NCBI GenBank assembly: GCA_036676295.1
Contig: JAKFDE010000007.1
Span: forward strand, 1 to 64,000
Origin: UBA4416 sp036676295
Lineage (GTDB): Bacteria; Bacteroidota; Bacteroidia; B-17B0; Aurantibacillaceae
Direction of reading: 5' to 3'
DNA length: 64,000 bases
The notes beneath the pieces are model-generated. The model did not search any database and was not told where the DNA came from. It worked only from the letters and a program-made list of their open reading frames with translations. This document shows, piece by piece, positions 16,850-25,063 of the stretch; position 1 is the first letter of the stretch; each line of letters opens with the position of its first letter. The position numbers were made by a program, and so were the translations under genes.

Positions 16850-17348
16850 GAAAGCACGAACCGCTAACATGGGTTTGGCAAGATTTGGGTTTTAGGCTTA
16901 ATTTGAAGTGGCAAGTTAATATAACTGTATGCTGTAATAGTTACCTTTTATCGGCGGACACGAAAGCTGTATTTAAACTAAATGTAGAGAAAAAGCTACG
17001 AAGCCATAACACACGGTTCATTTAATTTTGGCAGAAGTATAAGGCATTTGCAAAAGCGGTCGCTCCCCGAAAGACAGTTATTTTCGCATTGCAAAAGTCT
17101 AATAAGCAGTTATCTTTGTTAGGAAGCATTTCGGTATACAAAGTTTCAAACCGCACTTTCGGTAGCTGCAAACCATCCAAGGTAAAAAACAAATCATTTA
17201 ACAACTTTTTTAGGCTATAAATTATACAGCTTCACTACTTTTTTAGCAACACTTAAACTGAAAATAATGTATATTTATGTTAACAACAAAAGTCATAATT
17301 GTAGCTCAAATTTGCCCAAAGGAAGTAGTTCATTAAAAACAAAATGGA
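16850..17348. other. 499 bp without a gene; left half of attC-like site 4
   Basis: Right after the serine hydrolase stop comes CACGAACCGCTAAC (16855-16868), the same left arm as site 2, then GGGTTTGGCAAG. No matching right arm or GTTAGCGG is found downstream, so the site is half or decayed. The rest shows no convincing ORF (a 60-codon minus-strand frame at 17022-17204 has no family resemblance), no tRNA and no clear promoter. Confidence 0.45.
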
Positions 17349-19658
17349 ATGAAAAAACTTTTACTCATCACCACATTTTTTATAAGCTTAGTTTGCAACC
17401 TAATAGCGCAACCTAATTTTAATCGTATAGCAGAGATTACAGGTTCTGCCCGAATTTACTCAACTAAAGTTGATAAAAAAGGGAATATTTATTATACCGG
17501 TTTTTATAGCAACGGTTCTGATTTTAATGTAGGTGCAGGAACATATTCCGTTGCCGCACAAGGAAATTCAGACCCTTTTATTGCCAAATACGATTCCAAT
17601 TATAATTTACTTTGGGTAAAAGCAATGGGTGGCTCTGCAAATTATGATTATGGTTATGATATTTGTGTAGATGATTCCGGTTATGTGTATGGTGTAGGGA
17701 TAAGTATGGGTACTTCTGATTTAGATCCGGGAGCAGCTGTATTAACCCATTCTGTGGGTGCAACCGGTGTGGATATGTATATCATTAAATTGGATTCTAT
17801 GGGCACCATGAAATGGGTTGAAGCCTATCCGTCTGCGGATTGCTATTACTCTTACTTTGCATGGAAAATTAAATTGGATAATGACGGCAATTTGGTTACA
17901 AGCACTTATTTTGGTGCTGGCACGGTTGATTTAAGTTTTGGTGTAGGCGCGCCACAACCACATACTTTTTCCACCGGTAAATACTGTATGTTTAAACAAA
18001 CCAAGTACCAACAGTTTATTTGGCTAAAAGAAAATATTTTTCCATTAGATTTTACTTTTGATGAAAATAATAATATTTACACCGTTGGTGATAGAATGAC
18101 TATTTCCAAGTTAAATTCTGCAGGAACTACGCTTTGGAGTTATATGTTAGGTAGCAATTCAATTTTTCCGAGTTATACAAACTATAACAGTGCGGATATT
18201 AGTTCGGCTATTTGTTATGACAAACGTGGCCATATATACATTACAGGTTCGAATCGTAATGATGCAATAGATTATAATCGCGGTAGCGGAGTGACAACAT
18301 TGTCTCATAATTTCGGCAGCCGGGAAATTTATGTTTTAAAATGGGATACGACTGCCAATTTTAAATGGGTTATAAAATTTGATGCAACAGGAGGTTGTGG
18401 CCAGCAGTATTATAACTACGCAGAAGACATTAAAGCAGATAACAGAGGTAATGTTTATACCTGTGGTGGTATTAATGCTTGTGATTTTGATCCAAGTCCT
18501 ACAAGTAGTCTCACTTTAGGACAAGCTTGTAACGCCACCGATTTATTTATTTCAAAATTAGATTCTTCAGGTAATTATGTGTGGGCTAAATCAATAGGAA
18601 GTGTAAATGGTACAGATTATCTTAAATCAATAGATATAACGCCCGCAGAAAATGTGATTTTTGGCGGCTTTTTCAGTTATCGCATAGATATAGATCCGGG
18701 GGCCGGAATTACCTATATTGGAACAAACACTAGTTTGCAAAACGCTTTAGTTGGTGGCGTGGGCTGTAATAAATTTTCTGAGAAAAAAGATTCAACCTGT
18801 ATTTTGCCCTATGTATTAAACGGCTATAGTTATACGCAAAGCGGACAATACGTTCAATCTATTGCTGCAAGTGGTGCAGGCTGCGATAGTTTAATTTATT
18901 TGGATTTTAAAGCAACTAATCCAAACATTTCTGTTTCTTCCAATACAGCTATTTGCCAAGGAGGCACAGCAAGTTTAACCGTAAATTCTACTTCGAGTGG
19001 TGTATCGTATGAGTGGAATACAGGGAACAATACAACCAACATTGTGGTAAGTCCGAGTATTACCACTATTTATACGGCCACGGTAACAAGTATTTCCGAT
19101 AGTAATTGTAAAAGCACAAAAACAATATCTGTCACGGTAAACGATTTGCCAACTGTAACTTTAGATGCTTTATCAAGTCCGATATGTGAAAATGCAAGCG
19201 TTATTACTTTAAACGGATTGCCTGCAGGTGGGGCGTACACAGGGCCAGCCGTAAGCGGAAACTCGTTTAATCCTACAGTGGGAGGTGTAGGTACTCATAC
19301 ATTGACGTATGTTTATACGGATCCGAACAATTGCTCTGCAAGTGCTTCGCAAACCGTGGAAGTAAGTTTATGTACAAACATTTCTGAATTAAAAAATGAG
19401 AATTCAGAATTAAGCATTTACCCGAATCCAACAAATGGAATTTTAAATGTTGACATTTCTACTTCACTTATTCAAGCTCAAGGTAATACACTTAATGTGC
19501 TAGCAAAAATTCAAGTAATAGACGTATTAGGTAAAAAAATAATTATTAAACCTGAATTCGTAAATCTGAATTCCATACGTGTAGACGTAAGCGCGCTTTC
19601 TCAAGGTATTTACTTTTTAAAAGTGGATAATACCATGAAGAAATTTGTGAAGGAATAA
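17349..19658 (+). CDS. T9SS-exported SBBP-repeat protein with Ig/PKD-like region
   Basis: A 769-residue secreted protein with the same plan as the one at 96. Signal peptide is residues 1-20 (ending LIAQ). Residues ~25-470 hold diverged SBBP repeats with FIAKYDSNYNLLWVKAMGG- and LDSSGNYVWAKSIG-type strands and DFDPSPT-like turns. A Cys-containing linker (DSTCILPYVLNGYSY) follows, then two Ig-like segments common in Bacteroidota surface proteins (AICQGGTASLTVNS..., SPICENASVITLNGLPAGG). The end, LSIYPNPTNGILNVDIS to GIYFLKVDN, is a type A sorting domain. It is less regular than its relative at 96, and the ligand is unknown. Confidence 0.86.
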   Translation: MKKLLLITTFFISLVCNLIAQPNFNRIAEITGSARIYSTKVDKKGNIYYTGFYSNGSDFNVGAGTYSVAAQGNSDPFIAKYDSNYNLLWVKAMGGSANYDYGYDICVDDSGYVYGVGISMGTSDLDPGAAVLTHSVGATGVDMYIIKLDSMGTMKWVEAYPSADCYYSYFAWKIKLDNDGNLVTSTYFGAGTVDLSFGVGAPQPHTFSTGKYCMFKQTKYQQFIWLKENIFPLDFTFDENNNIYTVGDRMTISKLNSAGTTLWSYMLGSNSIFPSYTNYNSADISSAICYDKRGHIYITGSNRNDAIDYNRGSGVTTLSHNFGSREIYVLKWDTTANFKWVIKFDATGGCGQQYYNYAEDIKADNRGNVYTCGGINACDFDPSPTSSLTLGQACNATDLFISKLDSSGNYVWAKSIGSVNGTDYLKSIDITPAENVIFGGFFSYRIDIDPGAGITYIGTNTSLQNALVGGVGCNKFSEKKDSTCILPYVLNGYSYTQSGQYVQSIAASGAGCDSLIYLDFKATNPNISVSSNTAICQGGTASLTVNSTSSGVSYEWNTGNNTTNIVVSPSITTIYTATVTSISDSNCKSTKTISVTVNDLPTVTLDALSSPICENASVITLNGLPAGGAYTGPAVSGNSFNPTVGGVGTHTLTYVYTDPNNCSASASQTVEVSLCTNISELKNENSELSIYPNPTNGILNVDISTSLIQAQGNTLNVLAKIQVIDVLGKKIIIKPEFVNLNSIRVDVSALSQGIYFLKVDNTMKKFVKE

Positions 19659-19736
19659 GAACCTGCTCTGTCGCATTTGAATGGTTACTGATCTTCAACA
19701 TACACGAAAGAAACAATCACTCAAAAGTATACAACA

Positions 19737-20183
19737 ATGGAAAAAAACAAAAGTGAGAACAAATCGATCGAACCCGGTCAAAGCCCTTTTGCTCAAACAT
19801 TTTTTCACGGCACAAAATCTGACCTAAAAATTGGCGACCTGATTGAAACCGGCATCAACTCAAACTACGGACAAAATAAAAAAGCAAAATACATTTATCT
19901 CACTGCTACTTTAGACGCTGCCATTTGGGGAGCTGAACTTGCTTTGGGCGAAGGGCGCGAAAGAATCTATTTAGTAGAGCCAACAGGTCCAATTGAGGAT
20001 GATCCAAATTTAACTGATAAAAAATTCCCTGGTAATCCAACAATGTCATACCGCTCACAACATCCGTTTAAGGTTGTTGGTGAGATCACCATTTGGCAAG
20101 GACACTCAGCCGAAAAAATTAAAGCCATGAAAGACGGCTTGGCAAAACTAAATGAACAAGGCATTGAGGCAATAGAGGACTAA
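19737..20183 (+). CDS. arr: Rifampicin ADP-ribosyltransferase
   Basis: A 148-residue enzyme that transfers ADP-ribose from NAD+ to rifamycins and so inactivates them. The family core is strongly conserved: FFHGTK, GINSNYG, AKYIYLTATLDAAIWGAELALG and VEPTGPIEDDPNLTDKKFPGNPT. His24, Tyr54 and Asp89 line up (constant offset of 5) with the His19-Tyr49-Asp84 triad of the Mycobacterium smegmatis enzyme. Length is normal. No integron site lies next to it here, unlike many clinical arr genes. It heads a run of small enzymes (DUF2200, GNAT, YdeI-like) that may be a loosely linked accessory block. Resistance is predicted, not shown. Confidence 0.93.
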   Translation: MEKNKSENKSIEPGQSPFAQTFFHGTKSDLKIGDLIETGINSNYGQNKKAKYIYLTATLDAAIWGAELALGEGRERIYLVEPTGPIEDDPNLTDKKFPGNPTMSYRSQHPFKVVGEITIWQGHSAEKIKAMKDGLAKLNEQGIEAIED

Positions 20184-20245
20184 CCCAGATGAAACCATAT
20201 TTAACAGCATAACATTATTAACCTAATTATATAAATACTGAGAAT

Positions 20246-20599
20246 ATGAAAACACATGATGAACGTATAGCAGAAATGACATTCGCTACTGTGTATCCAA
20301 TGTACCTCACAAAAGTAGAGAAGAAAGGAAGAACAAAAGAAGAATTGCTGCAAGTAATTGAATGGCTTACCGGTTTCAATCACAAAAAACTACAAGACCA
20401 AATTGATAAAAAAGTAACTTTTGAAACATTTTTTCAGAATGCAACCTTAAACCCAAATGCACACCTCATTACCGGCGTCATCTGTGGTTATCGTGTAGAA
20501 GAAATTACAAATCCTTTGACACAAAAAGTCAGGTATTTAGATAAGCTGATCGATGAATTGGCAAAAGGAAAAACAATGGAAAAGATTTTAAGGAAGTAA
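20246..20599 (+). CDS. DUF2200 family protein
   Basis: A 117-residue cytoplasmic protein. HDERIAEMTFATVYPMYLTKVEKKGRTKEEL at the start and ITGVICGYRVEEITNPLTQKVRYLDKLIDELAKGK at the end are the recognisable DUF2200 blocks. The first has the constant VYP-Y, the second the CGYRVE strand. No biochemical role is established. It starts 62 bp after arr and 14 bp before the GNAT gene; the spacing suggests shared transcription. Confidence 0.85.
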   Translation: MKTHDERIAEMTFATVYPMYLTKVEKKGRTKEELLQVIEWLTGFNHKKLQDQIDKKVTFETFFQNATLNPNAHLITGVICGYRVEEITNPLTQKVRYLDKLIDELAKGKTMEKILRK

Positions 20600-20613
20600 G
20601 AAAAAAGTGATCA

Positions 20614-21150
20614 ATGATCAAAACAAATTTCATACCTTTTCCAACTTTAACAACGGATCGTTTGCTGTTAAGGCAATTGAAAACAACGGATGCTCAGGAC
20701 ATTTTTCAGCATCGCTTAGACGATAACGTCAATACACACCTTATTGATTTCAGACATTCTTCTATTGAACAAACACAAGCATTCATTAACAGAGTACTAA
20801 ATGAAATAGCCATTGGCAAAACCATATTATGGGTAATTACTGAAAAGGGAAATGATACCTTTATTGGAACCATTTGTTTGTGGAATATTTTGAAAGATGA
20901 AATGAAAGCTGAAACAGGTTACACCCTTGTGTCGAAATTTCACCGCAAAGGTTATATGACCGAAGCTTTAACAAAAGTAATTGACTTTGGATTTAATACT
21001 ATGAAATTAAAAACCATTGAAGCATACACGCATAAAGACAATAAGAATTCCATACAAGTATTAATAAAAAACAAATTCAAACTGAAACAGGATATTGCAA
21101 TACCAAACAAAAATCACAGGATCATTTTTTCATTAACTAATAAAACATAA
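20614..21150 (+). CDS. GNAT acetyltransferase (RimJ/RimL type)
   Basis: A 178-residue acetyltransferase of the RimJ/RimL group. It shows TDRLLLRQLKTTDAQDIFQHR at the N terminus, FIGTICLWNI for strand 4, and KFHRKGYMTEALTKVIDFGFNTM, which holds the acetyl-CoA loop (R-K-G-Y-M in place of R-x-x-G-x-G) and the following helix. LKTIEAYTHKDNKNSIQVLIKNKF is the typical last part. Substrate unknown: ribosomal proteins, other N termini or small molecules are all possible. The stop touches the next ATG, so it is coupled to the YdeI-like gene. Confidence 0.87.
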   Translation: MIKTNFIPFPTLTTDRLLLRQLKTTDAQDIFQHRLDDNVNTHLIDFRHSSIEQTQAFINRVLNEIAIGKTILWVITEKGNDTFIGTICLWNILKDEMKAETGYTLVSKFHRKGYMTEALTKVIDFGFNTMKLKTIEAYTHKDNKNSIQVLIKNKFKLKQDIAIPNKNHRIIFSLTNKT

Positions 21151-21708
21151 ATGCCGGCAACCTTTTTTGCAACACAAGCAGAATTTAGAAAATGGTTAAA
21201 AAAGAACCATAAAAAAGAAACAGAACTCATTGTTGGTTTCTATAAGGTAGGAAGCGGAAAACCTTCTATGACCTGGTCGCAATCCGTTGACCAGGCGCTT
21301 TGCTTTGGCTGGATAGATAGTGTAAGAAGATCCATTGATCATGAAAGCTACTGCATTCGTTTTACACCCCGAAAAAGTACAAGTATTTGGAGCGACATCA
21401 ATATAAAGAAAGTTGAACAACTCAATAAATCAGGATTAATGATGCCGGAGGGACAAAAAGCATTTGATTTGCGAAAAGAAAATAAATCAAGAATTTATTC
21501 CCACGAAAAAGAACCTGTTGATCTTGATCCTATTTATGAAAAGCAATTTAAAAAGAATAAAGCTGCATGGTCATTTTTTAATACACAAACGCCTTCCTAT
21601 AAAAAGGTAATGATCCATTGGATCATGAGTGCCAAACAGGAAAAAACCAGATCATCACGGCTTGAAAAAACAATAGCCTACAGTGAACAACAAAAACGAA
21701 TGGAATAA
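21151..21708 (+). CDS. YdeI/OmpD-associated family protein
   Basis: A 185-residue protein of the YdeI (bacteriocin-protection) family. Diagnostic segments are FRKWLKKNHKKETELIVGFYKVGSGKPSMTW, QALCFGWIDSVRRSID, FTPRKSTSIWSDINIKKVEQLNKSGLM and the later AWSFFNTQTPSYKKVMIHWIMSAKQEKTRSSRLEKTI. Members are small cytoplasmic proteins; a role in bacteriocin tolerance has been suggested for some, but the mechanism is not known. The ATG follows the GNAT stop directly, and the lipoprotein gene starts 16 bp past its end. Confidence 0.88.
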   Translation: MPATFFATQAEFRKWLKKNHKKETELIVGFYKVGSGKPSMTWSQSVDQALCFGWIDSVRRSIDHESYCIRFTPRKSTSIWSDINIKKVEQLNKSGLMMPEGQKAFDLRKENKSRIYSHEKEPVDLDPIYEKQFKKNKAAWSFFNTQTPSYKKVMIHWIMSAKQEKTRSSRLEKTIAYSEQQKRME

Positions 21709-21724
21709 CAAAACAATTAAAAAA

Positions 21725-22192
21725 ATGAATAAAGCAGCAAAAATAATTTCCGCAATTACTCTCATAATATTCCTGACAAGCTGCTCATGGCAAGAATACT
21801 TTGTGGTTAGTAACGCCAGCCAATCAGAAGTCATTATTAATTACCAGATAAAGGAAATTAAAAATGGATTTCCGATTTTCACAAATCAACCCTTATTATA
21901 TAAATTAAATAATTCTAACGAAATAGATTGGGACACCAACCAAATTCCTGTAGATCTGGACAGTTCTTCAACAGGCCTAAAACTAAAAATACCCGCAAAT
22001 CACGCCGTTATTTTTGGCGAATTAAATAACGATCATTACAAAGCCTACAACCAAGCGTTTATAAACGATCGCGTTTTTAATCTTAAAGAATTAGAGATTT
22101 TAAAAAACAAAGATACTCTCAAAATAGTTCCTTCTAATTTCGATAGCCATTTCAAAAAAACAAATGGTAATCAGGTGCTTGAATTAAACTAA
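21725..22192 (+). CDS. Small lipoprotein, function unknown
   Basis: A 155-residue predicted lipoprotein. I start it at the ATG at 21725, which gives MNKAAKIISAITLIIFLTSC: charged start, hydrophobic stretch and a lipobox LTSC with Cys20. The in-frame ATG at 21683 would overlap the YdeI-like gene and bury the signal. The mature part is a small beta-rich domain (VVSNASQSEVIINYQI, ...NDTLKIVPSNF) with no motif I recognise. It probably shares a transcript with the upstream genes. Confidence 0.75.
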   Translation: MNKAAKIISAITLIIFLTSCSWQEYFVVSNASQSEVIINYQIKEIKNGFPIFTNQPLLYKLNNSNEIDWDTNQIPVDLDSSSTGLKLKIPANHAVIFGELNNDHYKAYNQAFINDRVFNLKELEILKNKDTLKIVPSNFDSHFKKTNGNQVLELN

Positions 22193-22200
22193 ATTACAAA

Positions 22201-22875
22201 TCACTCTCTAAAAGAACGCCTCTTTGGAGTTGGTTTTTCCACAGGCATATCCTTGATGACTATATAAACAACAACACTCATCAGAGCGGCAAAAAAGCAC
22301 CATACTGAGATCATATTCTGTTCAAAAAATAATTTTGAAACAATAAAAGAAGTTAAGATCGTCATGCCTAAAAAATTAGTTCGTTTAACGCTTGATACAA
22401 AAGGCGAAACAACCGTTGGTAAAAAATATAAAAAAGCACCTAAAGGTATCATCCACTTAGGAATGCTTAAGGCATAATGAATATGATGTTCTAAAATTTC
22501 GGACTTAACCGTATAGGTCGTTAAATTATAAACCACACATAAAGACAGAACAGTTCCTATAGCCAATAGACCCAATAATAATTTTTTAGGTTTCAGTTCT
22601 TTTTCCATTAAATAAATAGATAAAGGAATCCACAATGGCCAAACAACCTGAGCAATGATCAAAAACAAATAAGTGGGCACTTGCTTTAAATAAGCATAAT
22701 CAGCGTTAGATAAAGATAGCCACACAAAACCCTCAATAAATTGTTGAACTCCAAAAATTAAAGGAAGAGTTGCAAAAGCCAACTGTGACCGCGATGTTGT
22801 TTTTCTTAAGGTAGCAATACCAACTATCGTTAAGACCGCCCCTGCTCCAAAACTTGCTTCAGTAGAAAAACACAT
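22201..22875 (-). CDS. DUF6629-like integral membrane protein
   Basis: A 224-residue polytopic membrane protein with about 7 hydrophobic helices. The opening MCFSTEASFGAGAVLTIVGIATLRKT, with Cys2 and the S-x-x-AS-F pattern, and FGVQQFIEGFVWL in helix 2 are the recognisable features of this family. Helices 3-7 are plain (LFLIIAQVVWPLWIPL, LLLGLLAIGTVLSLC). The tail is basic and Pro-rich. No function is known. It converges with the lipoprotein gene 8 bp away, and is followed upstream by RNase H on the same strand at 130 bp distance. Confidence 0.8.
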   Translation of the reverse strand: MCFSTEASFGAGAVLTIVGIATLRKTTSRSQLAFATLPLIFGVQQFIEGFVWLSLSNADYAYLKQVPTYLFLIIAQVVWPLWIPLSIYLMEKELKPKKLLLGLLAIGTVLSLCVVYNLTTYTVKSEILEHHIHYALSIPKWMIPLGAFLYFLPTVVSPFVSSVKRTNFLGMTILTSFIVSKLFFEQNMISVWCFFAALMSVVVYIVIKDMPVEKPTPKRRSFRE

Positions 22876-23005
22876 AACATTATTTTTAAATGGTTATTGG
22901 ATGGCACCAAAGATCAACAACCCAATAATTAATTGTATGACCGTACTAAGACAATCCAATGTAGTTATTAAACAACAAAAAACCTAAGAATAATGAATAC
23001 AATCT

Positions 23006-23491
23006 TTATAAGGAGTCTTTAACGGCATCTCTTACTATTTGCCGGCAGCGTTTATCTACCTCAATATTATAGTTCACAACCTCCGTTTGTTTTTGATGTG
23101 CTTTTATTTTTTCAAATTGAATGGTAATGATTTTCGTAAGTTGCAATAAACGTTTTACCAGGTCTACATTACGAATATCTTTACCGGCTTTAGTGGTGTA
23201 ATCACTGCTAGTAAATTTTGCTTCTCTTTTTATTAATCCTATCACATACTGGCTGTCAGATACTAAACGGATCTCTTTAACTGTTTTGAAATGTTCAAGA
23301 ATATATTCAGTTGCATTGATCACAGCCAGCAATTCCATTCGGTTATGCGTGGTATTTTCTTCTTTACCGGATAAGGTTATTTTTTCTCCAGCTACAAACA
23401 CAATAGCGGCCCAGCCTCCTACACAAAGTTGTGTATGACACGAACCATCGGTATATACTTCGGCGGAATGAATGTTTGACATGGTTTTCAA
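23006..23491 (-). CDS. rnhA: Ribonuclease HI
   Basis: A 161-residue type 1 RNase H that removes RNA from RNA/DNA hybrids. The catalytic carboxylates are visible in order: Asp in VYTDGSC, Glu in HNRMELLAVINA, Asp in LVSDSQYVIGLI and Asp in IEVDKRCRQI. NRMEL and SDSQYV are family signatures. The basic handle region is short. Start: either the first Met (23491) or the Met three codons later; both leave the fold intact. It sits 24 bp after the DnaQ/GIY-YIG gene on the same strand, so the two may be co-transcribed. Confidence 0.9.
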   Translation of the reverse strand: MKTMSNIHSAEVYTDGSCHTQLCVGGWAAIVFVAGEKITLSGKEENTTHNRMELLAVINATEYILEHFKTVKEIRLVSDSQYVIGLIKREAKFTSSDYTTKAGKDIRNVDLVKRLLQLTKIITIQFEKIKAHQKQTEVVNYNIEVDKRCRQIVRDAVKDSL

Positions 23492-23515
23492 AAGTATACA
23501 TAATTATTAGCTTAA

Positions 23516-24889
23516 CTACTCAATCACGATCTTCTTCACTCTATTTTGTTTTTCTAACCAACCACGGATAATATCATCCGAATCAGCATAATACCTTCCC
23601 CTATTAGCAAATGACTTTAATTCTTCTGTACTTGAAATCTGATCGCTCGCATCAAAATAACCATACCCTGCAAAGTGTCTGTTTTCTATCAATATCACAG
23701 CACGTTCATTCTCGTTCCTACCCGGCTCTACAATTAAAAAATTTTGGTCTTTAAATAAATACTTATCCAATATTTTATTGGCACGTTTGTTATACTCTTC
23801 TTTATCTTCTTCTCCGCAACAAATGCCATTACAGATTTTTATTTGATGATTAAAACAAATAGATCCTTCGCTGGTTAAACCACAATAACTCAGACACAAC
23901 GTTTGTTCCTCTATTAGACTTTCTAAACGTTCACGGGCTGTAGTATAAGTATTAAAAGATAATAACGGACTTTCGGATTCTTCTTGCAAAACAATTTTAA
24001 AATTAATAATACCACTTTTATCCGTCCAATAATCAATACTATGCGTAAACTCACTGGCTTTGCGCATGCGATTAAATTTCGGCTTATGCTTTTTAATTTC
24101 TTCAGCTTCCATCAACAAGGCAATCAATTCGCTACCGGTGGGTACAAAATCCACATTATACAATTCGTTCAACATCTTCTTTCCTTTCTGCTCGCTCGTA
24201 TTAAAATGACTCAAGGCTCTGTTGTAAGCATTTTTGCTTTTACCTACATATATAATTTCCTGGTCTTTATTCAAAAAATAATATACCCCACATTCTTCAG
24301 GTAATTTCTTTAAAATATATTCTTTGATCTTATCAATTCTCCGAACCATGATCTCATCCACTCCCACATTTTTGTATTGCGAATGCTGACTTTTTAAATT
24401 CAATAAGAGATCAAATAATTGCGCTGTTGCCACCGCATCACCCTCTGCCCTATGGCGTCCATGAATTTCAATACCTAACGAAGCGCATAAATGACCTAAA
24501 CTATAAGAAATGCGATTTGGAATTAATTTGCGACTTAATCTAACGGTACATAACGTTTCTCTTCGGAAATTATAACCCATGCTTTTAAATTCATCTCTGA
24601 TAAATCCGTAATCAAAACCAACATTGTGAGCAATGAAAATTTTATCTTCGGTTAGTTCCAGGATCTTTTTAGCTACCTCATGAAACTTAGGGGCATCCGC
24701 CACCATCTCATTGGTAATATTGGTAAGCTTCGTGTATAAGGGAGAAATGTAACACTCCGGATTAATGAGTGTAGTGAATTTTTCAACGACCTGCAAACCA
24801 TCATGCACCAAAATACATATCTCGGTAATGCGACCTTTACGGAACTCAAATTTCCCTCCACAGGTTTCTATATCAATAATGGCAAACAT
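23516..24889 (-). CDS. DnaQ-like exonuclease fused to a GIY-YIG endonuclease domain
   Basis: A 457-residue two-nuclease protein. Residues ~1-165 are a DEDDh 3'-5' exonuclease: FAIIDIETCGG (Asp6, Glu8), HNVGFDYGFIRDEF and HRAEGDAVATAQL. Residues ~195-275 are a UvrC/Cho-type GIY-YIG domain: CGVYYFLNKDQEIIYVGKSKN, the Arg of YNRALSHF and the Glu of LMEAEEIKKHKPKFN. The remaining ~180 residues include four cysteines (FNHQIKICNGICC) and no helix-hairpin-helix. This exonuclease/Cho layout occurs in Bacteroidota and some actinobacteria and is taken to act in DNA repair, incising and trimming damaged strands; it is unproven here. No uvr gene lies nearby. Confidence 0.9.
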   Translation of the reverse strand: MFAIIDIETCGGKFEFRKGRITEICILVHDGLQVVEKFTTLINPECYISPLYTKLTNITNEMVADAPKFHEVAKKILELTEDKIFIAHNVGFDYGFIRDEFKSMGYNFRRETLCTVRLSRKLIPNRISYSLGHLCASLGIEIHGRHRAEGDAVATAQLFDLLLNLKSQHSQYKNVGVDEIMVRRIDKIKEYILKKLPEECGVYYFLNKDQEIIYVGKSKNAYNRALSHFNTSEQKGKKMLNELYNVDFVPTGSELIALLMEAEEIKKHKPKFNRMRKASEFTHSIDYWTDKSGIINFKIVLQEESESPLLSFNTYTTARERLESLIEEQTLCLSYCGLTSEGSICFNHQIKICNGICCGEEDKEEYNKRANKILDKYLFKDQNFLIVEPGRNENERAVILIENRHFAGYGYFDASDQISSTEELKSFANRGRYYADSDDIIRGWLEKQNRVKKIVIE

Positions 24890-25063
24890 GCTAAAGCAAA
24901 ATTAAGCTCTATTTGACTCACTGAGTGCTATATTCTGTAGCAAATTAAACTTAAAAGCAGTTGTAACAGCCTAAAGCTATCAAACCCGACTTGTTAGTTA
25001 AAAAACTTTAAAAGGCTTTTAACTTAATACAATAGGCTTTACTTTAGAAACAAATTACGCATT

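Noticed and set aside
17022..17204. 60-codon minus-strand ORF in the gap after the serine hydrolase
   Set aside because: No recognisable motif, no promoter or neighbours on that strand, and odd composition; it fits chance in a decayed intergenic region.
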